Shown here in pieces: positions 1-6,808 of a stretch of 7,984 nt of DNA. Made by a program: the position numbers and the translations under genes. Source of the DNA: Candidatus Omnitrophota bacterium (GTDB lineage Bacteria; Omnitrophota; Gorgyraeia; S143-82); contig JAMOOT010000246.1 of assembly GCA_027065215.1 (NCBI GenBank), positions 1 through 7,984 on the forward strand, given 5' to 3'. The notes beneath the pieces were generated by a model. That model did no database searches, was not told where the DNA came from, and saw only the letters and a list, made by a program, of their open reading frames with translations. Position 1 is the first letter of the stretch, and each line of letters begins with the position of its first letter.

Positions 1-651
1 GCAATTTTTATGATTACCCTTCTTACGATTGGTGTCTTCTTGGCCAAGTATAATTTGCTTTTCAGTGTAGGCCGAATTTCTATAATAGATGTGCTTTGTT
101 TGTTAGGTTATTTTTGGGTAGCAAGGGCAATGTGGGGCAAGGAAAGACAGGATATGGACTCAAGCAGTTGCATTTGGGACCGAGATAGATTGATAAGGAT
201 AGGATTCTTGTCATTAGTTGTGGTAATAGCAGGGATTCTAATTGCCTTTGTCTGTGATAAATTGTCTGAATTATCTATTGGTTCGCGACCATTGGGAGCA
301 ACGTTTGTTGGTGGGTTGCTGCTGGGATTTGCAACCAGCCTTCCAGAATTGAGTGTTTCTATATCAGCAGCAAGGATGGGCAGTGCTGATATGTCGGTAG
401 GCAATGTCTTTGGGAGTAATATGTTTAATGTAATCATTATCCCGATAGGTGATATCTTTTCACCACATTCCTTGTGGGCAGGGTCGTTGATGCATTTGTT
501 TAGTTATGCAATGATTGTCTTAATGACCTCTTCTTTTTTGTTGTTTTTCTTCTCTGGACCCAAGAAAAAGATTGGCCCTTTTGGGCCAGTTAGTTATGTG
601 TTGTTAGGGTTGTATCTGGTATGGGTGTCGGTTCTGTATTACCTGAGGTGA
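1..651 (+). CDS. CaCA-family cation/Ca2+ exchanger, C-terminal part (5' truncated by window)
   Basis: Integral inner-membrane antiporter of the Ca2+/cation antiporter (CaCA, YrbG-like) superfamily, expected to exchange Ca2+ or another cation for Na+ or H+. The frame is open to base 1, so the ATG at 10 need not be the start. Family members have two alpha-repeats and about 300-350 residues, and only one repeat is visible here in about 213 residues. Counting from the ATG at 10, the alpha-repeat is clear: GFATSLPELS at 106-115, with the ion-binding type Glu113, followed by GNVFGSNMFN at 131-140. About three hydrophobic segments follow it (roughly 139-146, 160-180 and 191-211), so this is the second repeat (alpha-2). 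A hydrophobic segment at about 64-82 precedes it, after a polar stretch at 43-60. The stop codon lies within the lepA Shine-Dalgarno region, so the two genes are probably co-transcribed. The family is confident; the ion is not known. Confidence 0.85.
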   Translation, partial: AIFMITLLTIGVFLAKYNLLFSVGRISIIDVLCLLGYFWVARAMWGKERQDMDSSSCIWDRDRLIRIGFLSLVVVIAGILIAFVCDKLSELSIGSRPLGATFVGGLLLGFATSLPELSVSISAARMGSADMSVGNVFGSNMFNVIIIPIGDIFSPHSLWAGSLMHLFSYAMIVLMTSSFLLFFFSGPKKKIGPFGPVSYVLLGLYLVWVSVLYYLR

Positions 652-654
652 GGG
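645..654 (+). promoter_or_regulatory. lepA ribosome-binding site overlapping the upstream stop codon
   Basis: The purine-rich GAGGTGAGGG lies 4 bases before the lepA ATG at 659. It contains the TGA stop of the exchanger gene (649-651). Ribosomes ending the exchanger therefore stop on the lepA start region, which suggests coupling of the two genes. Confidence 0.7.
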
Positions 655-658
655 TTTT

Positions 659-2449
659 ATGATAGATAGGATACGCAATTTTTGTATTATTGCCCACATA
701 GACCACGGAAAATCCACTTTGGCTGACCAGATTATCAAGTATTGTGGGGCAATTGATGACCGTAGGTTTCGAGAACAGTTGCTTGACGATATGGAGTTGG
801 AAAGAGAGAGAGGGATTACAATCAAGTCTTCGGCAGTGCGGCTTAATTATAGGGCCAAAGACGGAAATGAATATATCTTGAATCTGATAGATACCCCCGG
901 GCACGTTGATTTTTCGTATGAGGTCTCCAAGGCCCTTGCTTCTTGTGAGGGTGCCCTTTTGTTGGTAGATGCTTCACAAGGGGTAGAGGCACAGACCGTT
1001 GCTAACTTACACTTGGCCAGAAAGCACAACTTGAAGATAATTCCCGTTCTTAACAAGATTGATTTACCCAGTGCAGATCTTGATTTGGTTTTACCTCAAG
1101 TAGAGTCCTTAGGGTTTTCCCCTGAAGCAATAATCCTTGCTTCGGCCAAAGAAGGAATTGGTATAGAAGAAATACTGGAACGGATAGTGAAAGATATACC
1201 TCCTCCTCAAGGCGATCCGAATAGTCAACTTAAGGCATTAGTCTTTGACTCCCAATATGATCAATACAAGGGGGTTATTGTTTATTTTCGTGTATTTGAT
1301 GGTTCTATCAAAGTAGGGGATAAAATTAGATTTATGGCTACAAAAGAGGATTTTGAAGTGGAAGGGATGGGGATTCTCACCCCAGATATGGTTCCGGTGA
1401 ATTCTCTCTCTGTCGGTGAAGTCGGATATCTCTATGCCAATATACGAGATCCTAAGGCAGTTAGTGTTGGAGATACAATTACACATACTAAGGATCCTGT
1501 CCAAACTCCACTCCCCGGTTATCGTAGGATACCGCCTATGGTGTTTGCAGGCATATATCCGGTTAATCCTTCGGATTTTCCGGCTTTGCGGGATGCAATG
1601 GAAAAACTTTCTCTTAATGATGCATCGTTTGTCTTTGAACCAGAGAGTTCATCTGCCTGTGGATTTGGATTTAGGTGTGGTTTCCTTGGACTTTTGCATA
1701 TGGAGATTGTGCAGGAGAGGTTGGAAAGGGAATTTGGGCTTGATCTTATACTTACCACCCCATCGGTAGTTTATAAAGTCAAGACCACCGATGGCCAGAT
1801 TCATGAAGTAAGAGGACCTTCTCAGATGCCGCCCCCAGAAAAGATAGAAAAGTCGTACGAACCGTTTATTCGGGCTAACATAATAATACCTCTTTCATAT
1901 ATAGAGCCAGTTATGAATCTGTGTAAGGAGAAGCGGGGTAGGCATGTAGAGAGTAATTATCTTGGTAATGACAGGTTGGAGTTAGTGTTCAGGTTGCCTT
2001 TGGCTGAAGTGATAACAGATTTTTATGACAAACTAAAAACGGTTTCTCGAGGTTATGCCTCATTAGATTACGAATTAGATGGGTATGAAGAAGTGGATTT
2101 GGTAAAGATGGATATTTTGTTAAATAAAAAACCTACCGACGCCCTTTCATTCCTTGTACCGAAAGATAAGGCCTATGAGCGAGGAAAGGCCATCGTGAGA
2201 AAATTGAAAGAATTAATCCCTCGACAGTTGTTTGAAGTTTCGGTTCAGGCTGCTATTGGTTCTAAGATAATCGCAAGTGAGAAAATACGGCCCTTGGCTA
2301 AGAATGTAACTGCTAAGTGTTACGGAGGAGATATTACTCGCAAGAGAAAATTATGGGAAAAGCAGAAGGAAGGGAAAAAGCGAATGAAGATGATGGGGAA
2401 GGTACAGGTTCCTCAAGAAGCCTTTTTGGCTGCGCTCAAGATGGATTAA
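659..2449 (+). CDS. lepA: Elongation factor 4 (LepA), ribosome-associated GTPase
   Basis: Translational GTPase that binds the ribosome and acts in elongation/back-translocation or ribosome biogenesis; its exact role is debated in the literature. The protein has 596 residues, the usual LepA length (about 600), and appears complete. All G motifs are present: G1 AHIDHGKST at 12-20, G2 RERGIT at 49-54, G3 DTPGH at 78-82 with catalytic-type His82, G4 NKID at 132-135 and G5 SAKEG at 162-166. EF-G-like domains II, III and V follow. The LepA-specific C-terminal domain replaces EF-G domain IV and ends with the hallmark CYGGDITRKRKLWEKQKEGK-type segment and a basic tail; this separates it from EF-G, TypA and RF3. 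The ATG at 659 gives the canonical N-terminus and has a good Shine-Dalgarno. lepB, a frequent partner of lepA, is not next to it; a spacer and murA follow instead. Confidence 0.98.
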   Translation: MIDRIRNFCIIAHIDHGKSTLADQIIKYCGAIDDRRFREQLLDDMELERERGITIKSSAVRLNYRAKDGNEYILNLIDTPGHVDFSYEVSKALASCEGALLLVDASQGVEAQTVANLHLARKHNLKIIPVLNKIDLPSADLDLVLPQVESLGFSPEAIILASAKEGIGIEEILERIVKDIPPPQGDPNSQLKALVFDSQYDQYKGVIVYFRVFDGSIKVGDKIRFMATKEDFEVEGMGILTPDMVPVNSLSVGEVGYLYANIRDPKAVSVGDTITHTKDPVQTPLPGYRRIPPMVFAGIYPVNPSDFPALRDAMEKLSLNDASFVFEPESSSACGFGFRCGFLGLLHMEIVQERLEREFGLDLILTTPSVVYKVKTTDGQIHEVRGPSQMPPPEKIEKSYEPFIRANIIIPLSYIEPVMNLCKEKRGRHVESNYLGNDRLELVFRLPLAEVITDFYDKLKTVSRGYASLDYELDGYEEVDLVKMDILLNKKPTDALSFLVPKDKAYERGKAIVRKLKELIPRQLFEVSVQAAIGSKIIASEKIRPLAKNVTAKCYGGDITRKRKLWEKQKEGKKRMKMMGKVQVPQEAFLAALKMD

Positions 2450-2455
2450 GATAAG

Positions 2456-2514
2456 AATAGAATGGGTTAGAATATCGTTTCTTATTTGAATAGATATTTG
2501 TTTTAGATTCTATT
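2456..2514 (+). repeat. Nested AT-rich inverted repeats downstream of lepA
   Basis: AATAGAAT (2456-2463) pairs perfectly with ATTCTATT (2507-2514). Inside it, AATATC (2471-2476) pairs with GATATT (2493-2498). A run of five T follows shortly after the outer arm. The stems are AT-rich and the outer loop is long, so this is at best a weak 3'-end structure for the lepA transcript, not a clear intrinsic terminator. Confidence 0.3.
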
Positions 2515-2539
2515 GTGTATTTTTCTGTAAAACAGTGTG

Positions 2540-2566
2540 AAGTCGTTGAAACTTAAGTAAAGTCGT
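2540..2566 (+). repeat. Direct repeat AAGTCGT x2 inside the murA promoter
   Basis: AAGTCGT occurs at 2540-2546 and again at 2560-2566. The starts are 20 bases apart, about two helical turns. One copy touches the -35 box and the other lies just before the -10 box. The spacing would suit a regulator binding one face of the DNA, but a seven-base repeat can occur by chance. Confidence 0.25.
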
Positions 2567-2574
2567 CGTATAGT
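2546..2574 (+). promoter_or_regulatory. Sigma70-type promoter for the murA operon
   Basis: A -35 box TTGAAA (2546-2551, 5 of 6 to TTGACA) and a -10 box TATAGT (2569-2574, 5 of 6 to TATAAT) are separated by exactly 17 bases. Transcription would start near 2581, leaving a leader of about 60 bases before the murA ATG. The site lies in the only sizeable gap upstream of murA, so it would drive murA and the coupled peptidase-barrel gene independently of lepA. Confidence 0.65.
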
Positions 2575-2631
2575 TTTGAAAGAAGGTGGTTATTGATTTG
2601 TTTGGAGATATGCACTCGTTTTTTTAATGTT

Positions 2632-2635
2632 AGGA
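2632..2635 (+). promoter_or_regulatory. murA Shine-Dalgarno (decides the start)
   Basis: AGGA lies 7 bases before the ATG at 2643. The in-frame TTG at 2637 would be only 1 base from this site, too close for initiation. The ATG is therefore preferred over the two-residue-longer TTG start. Confidence 0.6.
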
Positions 2636-2642
2636 TTTGATT

Positions 2643-3914
2643 ATGAGGATTCGAAAATATGTGGTTGAAGGCCCGGTTCGGTTAAAAGGTGAAGTCAAGA
2701 TAAGTGGGGCGAAAAATTCTGCTCTGCCTATTCTTGCTGCTACGCTACTCTCTACTCAACCATGTACCCTCTACAATGTCCCTAAGGTAAGGGATGTGGA
2801 GACCATGATAAGACTTCTTGAGGTTCTTGGAGTTAGGGTGGATGTGGATTTCCCTGTCCTTAGGGTCTATCCCAAAAAGGGGAGAAGGGTTTTGGCTCCC
2901 TATTCTATTGTCAAGACTATGCGCGGGTCGTTTTGTGTATTGGGCCCGCTTTTGGCTCGATTCAAACGGGCAAAGGTTTCTTTACCGGGTGGCTGTGTTA
3001 TTGGGGTCAGACCAGTTGACCTACATCTCAAAGGACTTTCTGAGTTGGGTGCTCAGATCAGAGTTGAAAAAGGATACGTATATGCCTCAGCTGATAGGTT
3101 ACAGGGCAAAAAGATATACTTAGGGGGGATGTTTGGTTCCTCTGTCTTGGCTACTGCCAATGTGATGATGGCTGCGGTCTTGGCTGAAGGTGAGACCATA
3201 ATTGAAAATGCAGCCTGTGAACCAGAGATAGTGGATTTGGCTGAATTTTTGGTGAAGATGGGTGCAAAAATTGAGGGTGCAGGGACCCCTTGGATAAGGA
3301 TTGTCGGAGTAAAGGAATTAGCAGGCGCTGAACATAGAATAATCCCCGATAGGATTGAGGCTGGCAGTTTTATTATAGCAGCAGGTATTACAAGGGGAGA
3401 TATTAAATTGACAGGAGTGGAAATAGGACATTTAGGTGCGGTTGTAGATGTATTGAAGCGAGTGGGGTTGTCTTTTTGGAGTTATAAAGATGGTTCTCTC
3501 CGTGTGAAGGGGCAGAAGAGACTTCGGCCAGAGAACATAGCCACCTTACCTTATCCCGGATTTCCCACTGACCTGCAGGCCCAATTTATGGCCTTGATGA
3601 CCCAATCTGATGGAACCAGTGTGATTACTGAGCGGATATATCCGGATAGATTTATGCATGTTCCAGAGTTGAATCGTATGGGAGCAAATATAAAGCGAGA
3701 GGGACCTTATGCCGTGGTACAAGGACCGACTGAATTGAAGGGGGCAGAGGTAATGGCTTCAGATTTGCGGGCATCTGCCGCATTGGTGTTGGCTGGTTTG
3801 GCAGCGAAGGGTAGGACTGATGTGTGGAGGATATATCATTTGGAAAGAGGGTATGAGAATTTAAAAGAAAAGTTAAAAAAATTGGGCGCTAAAATATGGG
3901 AGGAGAAAGGATGA
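2643..3914 (+). CDS. murA: UDP-N-acetylglucosamine 1-carboxyvinyltransferase (MurA)
   Basis: Cytoplasmic enzyme that transfers enolpyruvate from phosphoenolpyruvate to UDP-GlcNAc, the first committed step of peptidoglycan synthesis. It has 423 residues from the ATG at 2643, close to E. coli MurA (419), and a complete EPSP-synthase-type inside-out barrel layout. Visible hallmarks: ISGAKNSALP at 20-29 with substrate-binding Lys24; KTMRGS at 91-96 with Arg94; the catalytic loop PGGCVIGVRP at 115-124 with Cys118, equivalent to E. coli Cys115, the fosfomycin target; and FPTDLQAQF with Asp310, equivalent to E. coli Asp305. Because the loop residue is Cys rather than Asp, fosfomycin sensitivity would be expected from the sequence alone. 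A promoter lies upstream. The stop overlaps the next ATG by four bases, which couples murA to an envelope protein gene. No second murA-like gene is visible here. Confidence 0.97.
   Translation: MRIRKYVVEGPVRLKGEVKISGAKNSALPILAATLLSTQPCTLYNVPKVRDVETMIRLLEVLGVRVDVDFPVLRVYPKKGRRVLAPYSIVKTMRGSFCVLGPLLARFKRAKVSLPGGCVIGVRPVDLHLKGLSELGAQIRVEKGYVYASADRLQGKKIYLGGMFGSSVLATANVMMAAVLAEGETIIENAACEPEIVDLAEFLVKMGAKIEGAGTPWIRIVGVKELAGAEHRIIPDRIEAGSFIIAAGITRGDIKLTGVEIGHLGAVVDVLKRVGLSFWSYKDGSLRVKGQKRLRPENIATLPYPGFPTDLQAQFMALMTQSDGTSVITERIYPDRFMHVPELNRMGANIKREGPYAVVQGPTELKGAEVMASDLRASAALVLAGLAAKGRTDVWRIYHLERGYENLKEKLKKLGAKIWEEKG
3899..3903 (+). promoter_or_regulatory. Shine-Dalgarno of the peptidase-barrel gene, inside murA (decides the start)
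   Basis: GGAGG lies 7 bases before the ATG at 3911, which overlaps the murA TGA as ATGA. The upstream in-frame ATG at 3896 precedes this site and would add five residues (MGGER) ahead of the signal peptide. The ATG at 3911 is therefore the likely start. Confidence 0.75.
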
Positions 3915-6640
3915 ACTGGAAAAATTTTATAGGGTTAGGCCTTATTTTGGTTTTGGGCGCTAAATTGGCTTTTGCGTTTTCAGATATTTCTTATCAAATC
4001 TCTTGTAAATTTAATCCCGAAAAGGATAGTTTTGTTTGTACTGAGAAGGTGACATTTACTTCTGAACATCTGTTGAATGAGATCCATTTTCATTTTTATC
4101 CCAATCACAATTGGAGTAAGAAGGATATAAAAGATTATAAAAGGTATGCGGAATATTTTTCAGTTCACGATCCATTTCTGGGTAATTTTGATCCCAATTG
4201 GGCGCAGGTCAATGAGGTTCGAGTAAATTCTCAGAGCGCTTTATGGGAATTTAGGGGCAGGGATGAAACAATCTTGGTATTAAAGCCGAATTCGCCACTC
4301 TCGGGTAAGATAGAGGTAGATCTGAATTTTGAATTCTATGTCCCGAGGCGAATGGGTAGGTTTGGGAGATATAATGGGATTTATTCCCTGTATCGTTTTT
4401 ACCCTATCCTTGATGTTTATCAGGATGGCAAGTTCTTAGATTACCCTGACCTTTTATTACATCAGCCTTATATAAGCGAGATGGCAGATTATGATGTGAA
4501 TTTTATAGTCCCCGATGGGCTAATAATGGCTGGATCTCTACCAAGTAAAGTGGAGGATTTAGACAACGGTTGGAAGAGATGGCACTTTTATGGAAATTAC
4601 CCTCTACGGGATTTTTATGTCGCTATGTCAAAAAAGTATAAGGTATATAGTGATAAGTGGAATGGAAAGGATATCTTGGTCTATTATCTGGGAAAGAGAA
4701 AGAGGTCTGCCCGTGAGATTGCTCAGTTTGTAAAGAGTGGGTTGGAGTTTTATTCCCGGAATATTGCGCAATACCCTTATGATCAGGTCAGTGTAATTCC
4801 TATTGGATTGGGTTATGGAGGGAATGAGACCGGTGGGGCAGTGATGCTGGATTGGAGGGTTTATGACCTGCCTTTTATCCTAAAGCGTTACAAGGAGTTT
4901 CTGGTAGTCCATGAATTGGGACACCAGTGGTGGTATAACCAAGTAGGGTCAGATGAGTATAAAGAGACGTGGATGGATGAGGGAATAAATTCTTATTGGG
5001 TGCAAAGATATTTTGACTATAGATATGGGCCCAATCCTAAGGTCTTGGTTTTACCCGGCGTGTTAAAGTATCTTTTCCCTAATTTCACCTTTCGAGACTC
5101 GGGTATATACAAATGGCGTTATCTTACGTTAAGAGGGAAGAAGATATCGGTTCTGGGAGAGATTGGGAAGTTTAAAGAGCCTTCCCTCATCTTTGCGGTT
5201 GCTTATGGAAAGGGTGAGAGGATATTGGAAATATTGGAAAAGCAATTCGGCAGGGATCAGTTTGAGGCATTTTTCAAGGATTATTTCTCCTCCTATAAAG
5301 GGAAGATTGCCAGACTTTCAGATTTTGAGGCCCTCCTGAGGACTCATTTTGGGGAAAAGGCAATAGATGTGCTTGAGTTTTACCTTTCACCTAAGGTTGT
5401 AAATCTTACCTGGCGGGTGAAAGGTAGGCAATTGTGCATAATTTCCAGTGGTTATGATGAGTCAATTGGCCCAATTGAGGTAAGGGTGAAGTATAGAGAT
5501 GGAAAGGTGAAAGACCTAAGATTGGATGTCCCAAACTTATGTTTACCTGTTGATAAGGTAATGGAGGCAAAGATTGACCCTGAAGACTCAATTTTAGAGG
5601 AAAGAGAAGATGACAATATTTATTCTCTTTGGAGAGGAGTGGATAAAAAGATGAATCTTATAAACCATCTTTTATACGATTTACCTGTGGTGAATGTGAA
5701 TCCGACTGTTAGGACGGGGTTTTATGCCAATAAATATGGTGCAGGAGTAAGGGTGAGTTATACTAATCCATCTACCGAGACGAAGGTGTGGTTTGCTCCT
5801 CTTTGGGGTTTAGATGGAGAGAGTCGTAGTTATTGCTTTGACTTGGAGTATCCTTCTTTGGGACACAGTTTTTGGAATATGGGATTGAGTTATATTTACG
5901 ATGATATTTATGAGAGAGATATTTTACACAGAAAGATCTTAGCATATCTCGCTTATCCATTGGCACCTCCGTCTAACAATCCACTTTCTCTTCGAGAGGA
6001 ATTGAAGTTTTATCTGGCGCATGAATATCAAGAAAATGCTAATCCGGGAGTGTATTACCCTGAATCAGATCTGGCCTATGCAGGGGTCTCTGTTAATAAG
6101 AGGATTTCTGATGTGCAGATTAACGTTGGAATAGAAAAGGGGATCCATTGGTTGGACGGAGATGTTGACTTTTTACGAGCGTGGGGATATGGAACTTGGA
6201 GGAAGACCTTAGGTCAGGTTGAGTTGGGGATGAGGGCTGGAGTAGGGGTTTCAGATGAGAATTCTGTAGAGATGTTTTATTTAGGAGGGCGAGATAATAT
6301 GCGGGCATTTTCTCGCTATGAATTGCCCGGTAAGGGTGAGGTCTATTTTGGGGCTGAATTAGGGCTTCCAGTTTGGCAGAGGGATGTAGAGGAGGAGCGG
6401 TTTGGATGGATTGATGTTGAAAAGACCTCACTTTTAGGTTTTATTGATTTAGGGCAGGTTTGGCAGGATGATTACTCCCCATCAGATACCGATGAGTATA
6501 GCGATGCAGGGACAGGGTTGGAGTTTTGGATCAGTGTGGGGAGCAATCTTAGTATGTTGCGTGTCAGGGTAGAATGGGCGAAATCATTAAAAGATGATAA
6601 ACAAAGTAGAGTGGGTATCTCTGTGAATTCTTCCTTTTAA
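3911..6640 (+). CDS. Secreted M1-type zinc aminopeptidase fused to a C-terminal Omp85/BamA-like beta-barrel
   Basis: The protein has 909 residues. A Sec signal peptide spans about 1-22 (MNWKNF, hydrophobic core, AFA before FSD) with no lipobox Cys. The M1 N-terminal beta domain covers about 25-245. The catalytic domain (about 246-490) has a GAMEN-like GGNET at 303-307 with Glu306, the zinc site HELGH with His334, Glu335 and His338, the third ligand Glu357 in WMDEG (exact HEXXH-X18-E spacing), and a likely catalytic Tyr432 in AVAYGKG. A beta-sandwich follows (about 495-570), ending in the M1-like IDPEDSILEE. From about 590 to 909, sixteen amphipathic strands can be counted. The Omp85 loop-6 motif is LGGRDNMRAF (791-800, Arg798, VRGF-like), FIDLGQVW (844-851) matches a further Omp85 motif, and the chain ends in Phe. 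It should sit in the outer membrane with the peptidase in the periplasm or outside. ATGA coupling to murA suggests an envelope role. The M1 call is very secure; the barrel is a strong inference. Confidence 0.9.
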   Translation: MNWKNFIGLGLILVLGAKLAFAFSDISYQISCKFNPEKDSFVCTEKVTFTSEHLLNEIHFHFYPNHNWSKKDIKDYKRYAEYFSVHDPFLGNFDPNWAQVNEVRVNSQSALWEFRGRDETILVLKPNSPLSGKIEVDLNFEFYVPRRMGRFGRYNGIYSLYRFYPILDVYQDGKFLDYPDLLLHQPYISEMADYDVNFIVPDGLIMAGSLPSKVEDLDNGWKRWHFYGNYPLRDFYVAMSKKYKVYSDKWNGKDILVYYLGKRKRSAREIAQFVKSGLEFYSRNIAQYPYDQVSVIPIGLGYGGNETGGAVMLDWRVYDLPFILKRYKEFLVVHELGHQWWYNQVGSDEYKETWMDEGINSYWVQRYFDYRYGPNPKVLVLPGVLKYLFPNFTFRDSGIYKWRYLTLRGKKISVLGEIGKFKEPSLIFAVAYGKGERILEILEKQFGRDQFEAFFKDYFSSYKGKIARLSDFEALLRTHFGEKAIDVLEFYLSPKVVNLTWRVKGRQLCIISSGYDESIGPIEVRVKYRDGKVKDLRLDVPNLCLPVDKVMEAKIDPEDSILEEREDDNIYSLWRGVDKKMNLINHLLYDLPVVNVNPTVRTGFYANKYGAGVRVSYTNPSTETKVWFAPLWGLDGESRSYCFDLEYPSLGHSFWNMGLSYIYDDIYERDILHRKILAYLAYPLAPPSNNPLSLREELKFYLAHEYQENANPGVYYPESDLAYAGVSVNKRISDVQINVGIEKGIHWLDGDVDFLRAWGYGTWRKTLGQVELGMRAGVGVSDENSVEMFYLGGRDNMRAFSRYELPGKGEVYFGAELGLPVWQRDVEEERFGWIDVEKTSLLGFIDLGQVWQDDYSPSDTDEYSDAGTGLEFWISVGSNLSMLRVRVEWAKSLKDDKQSRVGISVNSSF
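5678..6637 (+). other. Omp85-like 16-strand outer-membrane barrel domain within the M1 fusion protein
   Basis: Residues about 590-909 of the fusion. By eye there are eleven amphipathic strands, then the loop-6 segment GGRDNMRAF, then five more strands, the same 11+5 arrangement as in BamA. The stretch GEVYFGAELGLPVW follows loop 6 as strand 12. The last strand, SRVGISVNSSF, has the G-x-x-aromatic/hydrophobic pattern and terminal Phe of a BAM recognition signal. The usual VRGF/Y glycine is Ala here (MRAF), while the Arg is kept. No POTRA repeat is evident before it. Confidence 0.75.
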
Positions 6641-6680
6641 GGATGCGATACAATGGCAAGTTTTGAAAGGTTGTAGGTAT

Positions 6681-6766
6681 TTGCAAAGATTGGTTGAGAA
6701 CGACGGCAGAGAGTTGTTTTTTTAAAAGTTTTTAGATTTGTCCAATATGCTTTTAAATCTTTGCAA
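6681..6766. repeat. Inverted repeats in the spacer before the AAA-ATPase-like gene
   Basis: TTGCAAAGATT (6681-6691) is an exact 11-base inverted repeat of AATCTTTGCAA (6756-6766). Inside, TTTAAAAG (6721-6728) is the inverse of CTTTTAAA (6750-6757), sharing two bases with the right outer arm. The two pairings are mutually exclusive at that point, so alternative folds or a protein-binding site are possible. A run of seven T (6717-6723) lies in the loop, but no GC-rich stem precedes it, so no clear terminator for the peptidase-barrel gene is seen in 6641-6808. Confidence 0.5.
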
Positions 6767-6797
6767 GTGTGATAGTGATAAGATTATGTAATAGGCA

Positions 6798-6806
6798 AGG
6801 AGGAGG
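6798..6806 (+). promoter_or_regulatory. Strong ribosome-binding site of the AAA-ATPase-like gene
   Basis: AGGAGGAGG ends two bases before the ATG at 6809; its AGGAGG at 6798-6803 has a 5-base spacing. It fixes the start of the truncated gene. A weak promoter candidate, TTGCAA (6761-6766) with TATGTA (6785-6790) at 18 bases, overlaps the inverted-repeat right arm and is not secure. Confidence 0.65.
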
Positions 6807-6808
6807 AA

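Noticed and set aside
2456..2525. Intrinsic terminator after lepA
   Set aside because: The stem is AT-rich with a 43-base loop and only five T follow; not convincing as a rho-independent terminator.
2637..2642. In-frame TTG start for murA two codons upstream of ATG 2643
   Set aside because: Only 1 base separates it from the AGGA Shine-Dalgarno, whereas ATG 2643 has a 7-base spacing and gives the usual MurA N-terminus.
3896..3910. In-frame ATG at 3896 for the peptidase-barrel gene
   Set aside because: It lies upstream of the GGAGG site and would add five residues (MGGER) before the signal peptide; ATG 3911 fits better.
6700..6723. Terminator with the T-run at 6717-6723
   Set aside because: No GC-rich hairpin precedes the T-run; only a three-base complement (AAC/GTT) is seen.
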